Position numbers and translations under genes: made by a program. A stretch of DNA of 64,000 bases from Chthonobacter albigriseus. Its GTDB lineage: Bacteria > Pseudomonadota > Alphaproteobacteria > Rhizobiales > Pleomorphomonadaceae. Below the pieces are notes generated by a model, which saw only the letters and a list, made by a program, of their open reading frames with translations, made no database searches and was not told the DNA's origin. The DNA lies in assembly GCF_013839445.1 (NCBI RefSeq), contig NZ_JACDIT010000003.1, positions 248,001 to 312,000 of the forward strand. Direction: 5' to 3'. Below are positions 52,156 through 62,000 of the stretch, piece after piece (within the stretch, counting starts at the first letter, position 1; each line of letters begins with the position of its first letter).

Positions 52156-53967
52156 TTGTTCCAGACGTTCGACGTGGTGTCCGATCCCTCCACCGGCCCC
52201 GCCCGCCTCAAGGCGCTGCGCAGCGAGCTGAAACGGCGCGGCCTCGATGGCTTCCTGGTGCCGCTCGCCGACGAGCACCAGGGCGAATACATCCCCGATT
52301 GCGCCAAGCGCCTCGCCTGGCTGACGGGTTTTGCCGGCTCGGCCGGCCTTTGCGTCGTCCTCGCCGACCAGGCTGCGATCTTCGTCGACGGTCGCTACAC
52401 CCTCCAGGTCCGCGAGCAGGTCGACGTCTCGGCCTTCGAGCCGCGCCATCTGGTGGACGATCCCCCGCACCTCTGGCTCAAGTCGGCTGCCCCCGGAAAG
52501 CGGATCGGCTTCGACCCCTGGCTCCACACGGCCGGCGATGTCGAACGCTTCACCAAGGCGCTGGAAAGCGTCGGCGCCGCCTTCGTGCCCGTCGACGGCA
52601 ATCCGGTCGACGCGATCTGGCCCGACCGACCGGCTCCGCCGGTCGGCGCGGTGACGCTGTTCCCCGAAGAGATCGCCGGGGAATCCGCCACGTCCAAGCT
52701 CGCCCGCGTCGGCAAGGCCGTCGCCGAGGCCGGAGCGGGCGCCAGCGTCATCACCCAGCCCGATTCGATCGCCTGGCTCTTCAACATCCGCGGCAGCGAC
52801 GTGCCGCACACCCCGATGCCGCTTTCCTTCGCCATCGTCCCGGCCAGCGGCAAGCCGACGCTCTTCATCGACGGCCGCAAGCTCTCCAACAGCGTCCGCG
52901 CCGAGCTGTCCGCTCTCGCCGAGATCGCCGAGCCTGCCGCCCTGGAACCGGCGCTCACCGCCCTCGGCGCGGCAGCCACCAAGGTGCTCGCCGAGAAGGC
53001 CACCGCCGCCTACCGGATCGCCGACCTCGTCACAGCGTCTGGGGGCACCATCGTCGACGGTCGCGATCCGGTGACGATGCCGAAGGCGCGCAAGACCGAC
53101 GCCGAACTCGCCGCCACCCGGCGCGCCCATATCCGCGACGGCATCGCGGTCACGCGCTTTCTCGCCTGGTTCGACCGCGAGGCGCCGAAAGGCCGTCTCA
53201 CGGAGATCGCCGCTGCCGAGGCCCTGGAGCGCTTCCGCGCCGAAACCGGTGCCCTCAAGGACCTCTCCTTCGACACCATCTCCGGCGCAGGCCCCAACGC
53301 CGCCATCCCCCACTACCGCGTCTCCACGGCGAGCAACCGTCCGATTCGCGTCGGCGAGATCTACCTGATCGACTCCGGCGCCCAGTTCGAGGACGGCACC
53401 ACCGATATCACCCGCACCGTCATCGTCGGCGAGCCGACGGCTGAGATGCGCGACCGGAACACCCGGGTCCTCGCCGGGCACATCCGCATCGCCATGGCCC
53501 GGTTTCCCAAGGGCACCACCGGCGCCCACATCGACATCCTCGCCCGGCAGCTTCTCTGGAACGCCGGCCTGGACTTCGACCACGGCACCGGCCACGGCGT
53601 CGGCGTCTACCTCTCCGTCCACGAGGGACCGCAGCGCATCTCCAAGGCCAGCCACGTCGCGCTCGAGCCTGGAATGATCCTGTCCAACGAGCCGGGCTTC
53701 TACAAGGCCGGCGAATTCGGCATCCGCATCGAGAACCTGGTCGTCGTCACGCTGCCATCGGAGATTTCCGGCGGCGAACGCCCGATGATGGGCTTCGAGA
53801 CCATCACACTCGCCCCCATCGACCGGCGCCTGATCGACCCGGCGCTTCTTTCGGTCGACGAGCGGTCCTGGTTCGATGCCTACCACCGGTGGGTTTTCGA
53901 CACGATCGCCCCTCACCTCGATGAGGCCGACCAGGCCTGGCTCGCGTCCGCCACCGCGCCGCTCTGA
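52156..53967 (+). CDS. M24 family metallopeptidase, aminopeptidase P type
   Basis: A 603-aa Xaa-Pro aminopeptidase. Two creatinase-like N-terminal domains (FLVPLADEHQGEYIPDCAKR, LAWLTGFAGSAG) precede the pita-bread catalytic domain with YLIDSGAQFEDGTTDITRT (two Asp ligands), GHGVGVYLSVHEGP (His), NEPGFYKAGEFGIRIENL (Glu) and a second Glu. This is the long eukaryote-like type. The start is TTG at 52156, supported by AGGAG six bases upstream; no in-frame ATG near it gives the domain start. It removes N-terminal residues preceding proline from peptides. Confidence 0.93.
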   Translation: MFQTFDVVSDPSTGPARLKALRSELKRRGLDGFLVPLADEHQGEYIPDCAKRLAWLTGFAGSAGLCVVLADQAAIFVDGRYTLQVREQVDVSAFEPRHLVDDPPHLWLKSAAPGKRIGFDPWLHTAGDVERFTKALESVGAAFVPVDGNPVDAIWPDRPAPPVGAVTLFPEEIAGESATSKLARVGKAVAEAGAGASVITQPDSIAWLFNIRGSDVPHTPMPLSFAIVPASGKPTLFIDGRKLSNSVRAELSALAEIAEPAALEPALTALGAAATKVLAEKATAAYRIADLVTASGGTIVDGRDPVTMPKARKTDAELAATRRAHIRDGIAVTRFLAWFDREAPKGRLTEIAAAEALERFRAETGALKDLSFDTISGAGPNAAIPHYRVSTASNRPIRVGEIYLIDSGAQFEDGTTDITRTVIVGEPTAEMRDRNTRVLAGHIRIAMARFPKGTTGAHIDILARQLLWNAGLDFDHGTGHGVGVYLSVHEGPQRISKASHVALEPGMILSNEPGFYKAGEFGIRIENLVVVTLPSEISGGERPMMGFETITLAPIDRRLIDPALLSVDERSWFDAYHRWVFDTIAPHLDEADQAWLASATAPL

Positions 53968-54046
53968 GACCGTCGCTCCGGAACCCTCTGGAGATCGTTG
54001 CAGCTTCAGCTTTCCCCGGCTTGGTCCGCGGTTCTGCTTGCTGGTG

Positions 54047-54106
54047 GTAACACTTTGTTAACAAACCCGTTTTGCTAAGTGCTTGGCGTAACAATCGGTA
54101 ACAAAC
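54047..54106. promoter_or_regulatory. Paired TAACAAAC repeats upstream of lpxC
   Basis: Two direct copies of GTAACA-N5/6-TAACAAAC occur at 54047-54066 and 54088-54106, 41 bp apart, in an AT-rich stretch 150-210 bp before the lpxC start. They may bind a regulator or form overlapping promoters. The TTAAC core resembles CtrA half-sites, but the TTAA-N7-TTAA spacing is absent. Confidence 0.4.
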
Positions 54107-54192
54107 ATTGATTTCAGGGATGGGCACCAGACGTGATTAATGGCCGTTGAAGGAAGTGGGTCCAAGACTCGCTTCACGAGTTGAGTGGGTTA

Positions 54193-54234
54193 CGGGAGGG
54201 AATCCCGGCCACCTGCCGCGGGGGCGGTAGGTGG
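54193..54234 (+). promoter_or_regulatory. Two hairpins in the lpxC leader
   Basis: CGGGA/TCCCG (54193-54207) is followed directly by an 11-bp stem CCACCTGCCGC/GCGGTAGGTGG with a GGGG loop (54209-54234), ending 25 bp before the start codon. They could control translation or message stability, but no known riboswitch or thermometer pattern is recognised. Confidence 0.4.
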
Positions 54235-54258
54235 CGATCCCCCCAGGACAGGAAGCAC

Positions 54259-55203
54259 GTGATCTCAATGCGGCACACGATCGGCAAACAGACGACCATC
54301 GCCCGGCGCACCGAACTGTCGGGAATCGGCGTCCACTCCGGCAAGCCCGCCACGATCACGCTGGTTCCCGCAGGCAACGACCACGGCATCGTCTTCGTCC
54401 GCACCGATCTGGAGCGCGAGGTCGAGATCCCCGCCCGCTTCGACCACGTGGTCGCCACCGAGCTCTGCACGGTGATCGGCGCCGCCGGCGCCTCGATCGC
54501 AACCATCGAACACCTGATGGCCGCCCTGCGTGCGCTCTCCGTGGACAACGTCCTCGTGGAGATCGACGGCCCCGAGATGCCGATCGTCGACGGCTGCTCG
54601 GCCGATTTCGTCGCCGCCATCGATGACGCGGGTGTCGTTTCGCTCGACGCGTCGCGCAAGGCCGTCCGCGTTCTTCGCACGGTCCGGGTCGAGAACGGCG
54701 ACGCCTTCGCCGAATTGCTCCCCTACGAAGGCGCCCGCTACGACGTCACCATCGACTTCCCCACCGGCCTGATCGGCCGCCAGTCCTACGTGCTCGACCT
54801 CGACGCCGACACCTTCCGCGACGAGATCGCCCGCGCCCGCACCTTCGGCTTCATGAAGGATGTGGAGAAGCTCTGGAAGATGGGCTTCGCCATGGGTTCC
54901 TCGCTGGAGAACTCGGTCGCCATCGGCGACGACCGCGTTCTCAACCCCGAGGGCCTGCGCTGGAACGACGAGTTCGTCCGCCACAAGACACTCGACGCGG
55001 TGGGCGACCTCGCCCTCGCCGGCATGCCCTTCATCGGCCACTTCCGCTCCTACAAGGGCGGCCACAAGATGAACTGGCTGGTGCTCAAGGCCCTCTTCGC
55101 GGACGCCTCGAACTACGAGATAGTCGGCGAAACCGTCCGCCGCGCCCATTCTGCCGGTGCAGTGGGCGTGTCCGTCCCCGCCCTTTCGCCGCAGAAGGCC
55201 TGA
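54259..55203 (+). CDS. lpxC: UDP-3-O-acyl-N-acetylglucosamine deacetylase
   Basis: Committed zinc-dependent step of lipid A synthesis. The 314-aa protein shows RTELSGIGVHSGKPATITLV, EHLMAALRALSVDNV with the first zinc His, MPIVDGCSADF, the FGFMKDVEKLWKMG loop, and RHKTLDAVGDLALAGMPFIG with His and Asp ligands and GGHKMNWLVLKAL. GTG at 54259 has AGGAAGC near it; ATG at 54268 is three codons later and would also work. A structured 5' leader precedes. BamD and recN follow in the usual order of this order of bacteria. Confidence 0.95.
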   Translation: MISMRHTIGKQTTIARRTELSGIGVHSGKPATITLVPAGNDHGIVFVRTDLEREVEIPARFDHVVATELCTVIGAAGASIATIEHLMAALRALSVDNVLVEIDGPEMPIVDGCSADFVAAIDDAGVVSLDASRKAVRVLRTVRVENGDAFAELLPYEGARYDVTIDFPTGLIGRQSYVLDLDADTFRDEIARARTFGFMKDVEKLWKMGFAMGSSLENSVAIGDDRVLNPEGLRWNDEFVRHKTLDAVGDLALAGMPFIGHFRSYKGGHKMNWLVLKALFADASNYEIVGETVRRAHSAGAVGVSVPALSPQKA

Positions 55204-55305
55204 GCCAGGCCGTCGCGGGGACGTTCTGCCGCCGCGTTGCCGCAATCCTCTGGAAAACAGGCTCGCAAGGCGTCGTCATGGCCGTGCGAACGCGCGTCCA
55301 GGGCC

Positions 55306-55334
55306 GTGACAGGCTCCGAACGTCCTGCTAGAAC
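55306..55334 (+). promoter_or_regulatory. bamD promoter
   Basis: GTGACA (55306-55311) and TAGAAC (55329-55334) with a 17-base spacer, about 75 bp before the bamD start codon. Moderate match only. Confidence 0.45.
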
Positions 55335-55408
55335 CCAACGGGTTCACGCTTCGGGTCGGGGCAGGAGCGTTCGACGTTGACCAATTCCGACGCCGCGATG
55401 GGGTCTTC

Positions 55409-56236
55409 ATGAGGCAGTCGTTCCTTCGTATCGCGGTCGTCGCCGCCGCTCTTCTCTCGGCAATTCCGTTGAGCGGCTGCTCGTCCGACGAGCCGCTGGA
55501 GCCATTCGTCGAGATCCCCGCCGAGAAGCTCTACAACGAGGGAATCGCCTATCTCCAGCAGGGCGACTACCGGCGCGCCACCGAGCGATTCGAGGAAGTC
55601 GACAAGCAGCACCCCTATTCTGAGTGGGCGCGCAAGTCGCTGATCATGGCCGCCTACACCAACTACACCCGCGGCAACTGGGACGACGCCGTGATCTCGG
55701 CCAAGCGCTACAACGCGCTCTATCCCGGATCCGAGGACGCCGCCTACGCCCAGTTCATCATCGGCCAGTCCTACTTCAACCAGATTCCGGACGTCACGCG
55801 CGACCAGGAGATGACCCGCAAGGCCTTCGACGCCATGCAGGAGCTGGTCCAGCGCTATCCGGACAGCCCCTACGCCTCCGAGGGCAAGAAGAAGCTGGAC
55901 ATGGCCAAGGACCAGCTGGCCGGCAAAGAGATGGAGACCGGGCGCTTCTATCTCAACCGCAACAACTACATCGCCGCCATCAACCGCTTCCGCGTCGTGG
56001 TCACCGACTACCAGACCACCCGCCACGTCGAGGAGGCGCTGCAGCGCCTGACCGAGGCCTACTACGCCCTCGGCGTGGTCAACGAGGCGCAGACCGCCGC
56101 CGCCGTGCTCGGCCACAACTATCCGGACAGCCGCTGGTACAAGGACGCTTACACCCTGCTGCAGAGCAAGGGCCTGGAGCCGCGCGAGGACGGCAACTCC
56201 TGGATGTCCAAGGCGTTCAAGGCGGTTCTCGGCTGA
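55409..56236 (+). CDS. bamD: Outer membrane assembly lipoprotein BamD
   Basis: Lipoprotein of the BAM complex that inserts beta-barrel proteins into the outer membrane. The 275-aa precursor has a signal peptide ending in lipobox LSGC with Cys24. TPR-like repeats follow (EKLYNEGIAYLQQGDYRRAT, DDAVISAKRYNALYPGSEDA, QELVQRYPDSPYASEG, EEALQRLTEAYYALGVVNEA). Length and repeats fit BamD. recN begins 25 bp later, so the two are co-transcribed. Confidence 0.95.
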   Translation: MRQSFLRIAVVAAALLSAIPLSGCSSDEPLEPFVEIPAEKLYNEGIAYLQQGDYRRATERFEEVDKQHPYSEWARKSLIMAAYTNYTRGNWDDAVISAKRYNALYPGSEDAAYAQFIIGQSYFNQIPDVTRDQEMTRKAFDAMQELVQRYPDSPYASEGKKKLDMAKDQLAGKEMETGRFYLNRNNYIAAINRFRVVVTDYQTTRHVEEALQRLTEAYYALGVVNEAQTAAAVLGHNYPDSRWYKDAYTLLQSKGLEPREDGNSWMSKAFKAVLG

Positions 56237-56261
56237 CGCCTTCGGAGGTGCCGCTCGCCCG

Positions 56262-57926
56262 ATGCTGCAGACGCTGACGATCCGTGACATCGTCCTGATC
56301 GAGCGGCTCGACATCGAGTTTGCGCGCGGCCTCACCGTGCTGACCGGCGAGACCGGCGCCGGCAAGTCCATCCTCCTCGACGCCCTCTCGCTCGCTCTCG
56401 GCGGCCGGGGCGACGCCGGGCTCGTCCGCCACGGCGCCGACCAGGGCCAGGTCACCGCCGTCTTCGACGTCGCCGCCGCCCACCCCGTCCGCGCGCTCCT
56501 CGTCGACAACGACATCGACGATGACGGCGACCTCATCCTGCGCCGCGTCCAGACCGCCGACGGCCGCACCCGCGCGTTCGTCAACGACCAGGCCGTCAGC
56601 GCCGGTCTCCTGCGCCAGATCGGCGCCCGCCTCGTCGAGATCCACGGCCAGCACGACGACCGCGCGCTCGTCGATCCCGCCGAGCACCGCTCGCTCATCG
56701 ATGCCTTCGGCGGCCTGGAGGCGGACGTCGCCGCCGTCGCGGTTGCTTTCCGCGCCTGGCGCACCGCGGAGAAGACACTCGCCGACCTGCGCTTCCGCAT
56801 CGAAGCCGCCCGCCGCGAGGCGGACTACCTGCGCAATGCCGTGGAAGAACTCGGCAAGCTGGCGCCCGCCCCCGGCGAGGAAACCGAACTCGCCGAGCGG
56901 CGCAGCCACATGATGCGCGCCGAGAAGGTGGCCGGCGACCTCCGCGAGGCCTACGACCAGCTGAACGGCTCCGGCTCCCCCATCCCCGAGCTCGCCAGCC
57001 TGCTCCGCCGCCTGGAGCGCAAGGCCGAGCTCGGCGCGATGCTCGCCGAGCCCATGACCGCCCTCTCCACCGCCCTCGACAGCCTGGAGGAAGCCCGCGT
57101 CGGCTTCGAGGTGGCGCTGCGCGATGGCGCCTACGATCCCGCCGACTTGGAGCGCACCGAAGAGCGGCTGTTCGCCATTCGCGCTGCCGCCCGCAAGTAC
57201 TCCGTCCAGCCCGATGAGCTCCCCGTGATTGCCGCCCGCATGGCTGCCGATCTGGCCGATCTCGACGCCGGGGAGGACCGCCTCGCCGCCCTCGAGAAGG
57301 AGAGCGTGGCGGCGCGCCAGACCTACGACGCCGCCGCCCGCGCACTCACCGCCAAGCGCCTGGTCGCCGCCCGCCACTTGGAGGAGGCCGTCGCCCACGA
57401 GCTGCCCTCCCTCAAGCTGGAGCGCGCCCGCTTCATCGTCGAAGCCTCGTCCGACGCTGAAAACCGCACCGCCGACGGCGTCGACACCATCGAGTTCTGG
57501 GTGCAAACGAACCCCGGCACCCGCCCCGGTCCGATGATGAAGGTCGCCTCCGGCGGCGAGCTGTCCCGCTTCCTGCTCGCCCTCAAGGTCTCGCTCGCCG
57601 ACAAGGGCTCCGCGCCGACCCTCGTCTTCGACGAGATCGACACCGGCGTCGGCGGCGCTGTCGCCGAGGCCATCGGCACCCGCCTCGCCCGCCTGTCCGA
57701 CCGGGTCCAGGTACTCTCCGTCACCCACGCGCCGCAGGTCGCCGCCCGTGCGCTCAGCCACCTTCTGATCGCCAAGGAGGCCGTCGACGCCGGCGCCCGC
57801 GTCGCTACCCGGGTGACGCCCATCGCCGCCGCCGACCGCCGCGAGGAGATCGCCCGCATGCTCGCCGGCAGCCGCATCACCGAAGAAGCCCGCGCCGCCG
57901 CCGACAAACTGATCGCCGGCGAATAA
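56262..57926 (+). CDS. recN: DNA repair protein RecN
   Basis: SMC-like ATPase acting early in double-strand break repair. The 554-aa protein has Walker A GETGAGKS (about 29-36) after the family start MLQTLTIRDIVLIERLDIEF, IHGQHDD, a coiled-coil middle, the signature ASGGELSRFLLALK, Walker B LVFDEIDTGVGG and the final TVSVTHAPQVAA-like LSVTHAPQVAARA. Spacing from bamD is 25 bp. In relatives ligA follows directly; here a repeat-rich gap and a LysE gene intervene. Confidence 0.95.
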   Translation: MLQTLTIRDIVLIERLDIEFARGLTVLTGETGAGKSILLDALSLALGGRGDAGLVRHGADQGQVTAVFDVAAAHPVRALLVDNDIDDDGDLILRRVQTADGRTRAFVNDQAVSAGLLRQIGARLVEIHGQHDDRALVDPAEHRSLIDAFGGLEADVAAVAVAFRAWRTAEKTLADLRFRIEAARREADYLRNAVEELGKLAPAPGEETELAERRSHMMRAEKVAGDLREAYDQLNGSGSPIPELASLLRRLERKAELGAMLAEPMTALSTALDSLEEARVGFEVALRDGAYDPADLERTEERLFAIRAAARKYSVQPDELPVIAARMAADLADLDAGEDRLAALEKESVAARQTYDAAARALTAKRLVAARHLEEAVAHELPSLKLERARFIVEASSDAENRTADGVDTIEFWVQTNPGTRPGPMMKVASGGELSRFLLALKVSLADKGSAPTLVFDEIDTGVGGAVAEAIGTRLARLSDRVQVLSVTHAPQVAARALSHLLIAKEAVDAGARVATRVTPIAAADRREEIARMLAGSRITEEARAAADKLIAGE

Positions 57927-57974
57927 CCCACCACCTGCCCATGGCGGGCCAGCAGGGTGGCCAAGGGGAGCAGA

Positions 57975-58024
57975 CAGTCGGCTGTCGGACAGCCGGGCAT
58001 CGTCAGTCAGGCATCGGCAGTCGG
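57975..58024. repeat. Degenerate 7-bp tandem repeat (first array)
   Basis: Seven imperfect heptamers, CAGTCGG CTGTCGG (A)CAGCCGG GCATCGT CAGTCAG GCATCGG CAGTCGG, run with one extra base at 57989. They lie between recN and the palindrome array. Confidence 0.6.
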
Positions 58025-58041
58025 GCCCTCCCCTTCTCGCC

Positions 58042-58229
58042 GTCATGGTCCGCGCAGGCGGACCAGCTCTCCCCCTCTCGCCGTCATGGTCCGCGCAGGC
58101 GGACCAGCTCTCCCCTTCTAGCCGTCATGGTCCGCGCAGGCGCCCCCCCCCCTGCGCCGTCATGGTCCGCGCAGGCGGACCAGCTCTCCCCCTCTCGCCG
58201 TCATGGTCCGCGCAGGCGGACCACCCACG
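58042..58229. repeat. Tandem palindrome array (41-bp unit)
   Basis: GTCATGG begins at 58042, 58083, 58124, 58159 and 58200. Each unit carries the self-complementary TGGTCCGCGCAGGCGGACCA (8-bp arms) and a 21-bp tail. The third unit is shortened to 35 bp, has lost its right arm and contains a run of ten C. The tails are nearly identical, which rules out CRISPR spacers. Confidence 0.88.
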
Positions 58230-58317
58230 CATTTTTCCGGGACGATGCTCCATCGGCAAAGACGACACCCGGCGGCCGCCACAAAGTCGTGGGTGGTCCG
58301 CCTCCGCGGACCATGAC
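58200..58317. repeat. 118-bp MITE-like element with 30-bp inverted ends
   Basis: The last array unit (58200-58229, GTCATGGTCC...CCCACG) is matched by its reverse complement at 58288-58317 with 29 of 30 identical bases. The arms themselves are palindromic. The 58-bp centre encodes nothing evident and no target-site duplication is seen. A diverged relative lies at 61462. Confidence 0.75.
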
Positions 58318-58339
58318 GAATATGCGAAACGGCTTCATG

Positions 58340-58437
58340 CCGACCGCCGATCGCCCACCGCCCACCACTCACCACCTACTCCCCACTGCCTACCACCTAC
58401 CGCCGATCGCCAACCGCCCACTACCGAAGCCCGACCA
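58340..58437. repeat. Degenerate 7-bp tandem repeat (second array)
   Basis: Fourteen uninterrupted heptamers in phase (CCGACCG CCGATCG ... CCGACCA) fill 98 bp, with C C or C T in the first two positions and A in the fourth. On the minus strand the consensus is CGGTNGG. It ends 56 bp before the LysE start codon. Confidence 0.75.
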
Positions 58438-58493
58438 CCCCCCTTTTGCGCTCCGTCAAACGCCCCGGCCTCCACCCGTGCTAGCTTCCCCCC

Positions 58494-61344
<2,851 letters not shown>

Positions 61345-61365
61345 CGGAGCAGCCCAGCCCCACGC

Positions 61366-61395
61366 GTCATGGTCCACGCCGGGGGACCACCCACG
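61366..61395. repeat. Single copy of the GTCATGG palindrome
   Basis: Thirty bases 22 bp after the ligA stop match the 58.2-kb element arm at 27 of 30 positions. Confidence 0.7.
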
Positions 61396-61461
61396 CGTCG
61401 ATCTCCCCCGCTCCGCCGACCAGCTAAGCCTGGTACGGACGAAATCGCACCACCCCCTCTA

Positions 61462-61573
61462 ATCATGGTCCGCGCAAGCGGACACCGACGCATTTACCCT
61501 CTCACTCCGACCCCATGCCGAGAAGCGGATGAGCTCACAAGGTCGCGGATGGTTCGCCTGCGCTGACCAAAAC
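61462..61573. repeat. Diverged 112-bp relative of the MITE-like element
   Basis: The left arm (61462-61490) reads ATCATGGTCCGCGCAAGCGG and continues ACACCGACG. The right end (about 61537-61573) is a degraded inverse of it. Both share CGCATTT inside the left arm and CACAA-GTCG inside the right arm with the 58.2-kb element. Confidence 0.55.
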
Positions 61574-61951
61574 GCATGAGCAGAGAAAGACAGCGTCGAT
61601 CGAACTCTGCACGTCGTCCAAGCTGTCGCGGGAATGATGAAACCGAAGCCCGCCCGCGCCCGCCCCGAGGCCCTTCCGGTGGCCGGATTCCGACCCTCAG
61701 GACGGCATGCCGTGCCAGCTCTCGCCGCACACTGTGATCTGAACGCAATGAACGAGCCGCTCCAGCGTCTCCGTATCCTGACGCCGTCGCGAAACCGTGT
61801 GCACGATTGCGTACGATCTGACTTCGTCCTTTTGTGAACAGATATTCATCACATGCCGCGAAAAACAGCCATCCCGCGGGAAGCAGGGGGCGGCAGACCC
61901 GGCATGATCGAGCGATTCCACGCATGGCACGGAGCGTGCTTGGAGATGTTT
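61574..61951. other. Gap before the ABC importer, nothing recognised
   Basis: I see no gene, RNA or clear repeat here. Short frames such as 61634-61837 lack ribosome sites and family resemblance. The stretch probably holds upstream regulatory sequence of the importer. Confidence 0.4.
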
Positions 61952-61971
61952 TGCATGCACTATCGCATGCA
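61952..61971. promoter_or_regulatory. Inverted repeat upstream of the ABC importer
   Basis: TGCATGC-ACTATC-GCATGCA is a perfect 7-bp inverted repeat 30 bp before the GTG start codon of the binding-protein gene. Its position over the presumed promoter suggests an operator. Confidence 0.5.
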
Positions 61972-62000
61972 GATTCCTCTCCCATCAGGAGTCCCGTGCA

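Noticed and set aside
51982-53916. A 644-codon minus-strand frame antisense to the aminopeptidase P gene
   Set aside because: Composition is that of a GC-rich shadow frame (Gly, Val, Asp, Arg repeats) with no motifs, while the plus strand has all M24 metal ligands.
58042-58317. Possible CRISPR array
   Set aside because: The units are internally palindromic, the sequences between arms are the same in each unit rather than unique spacers, and no cas gene is present.
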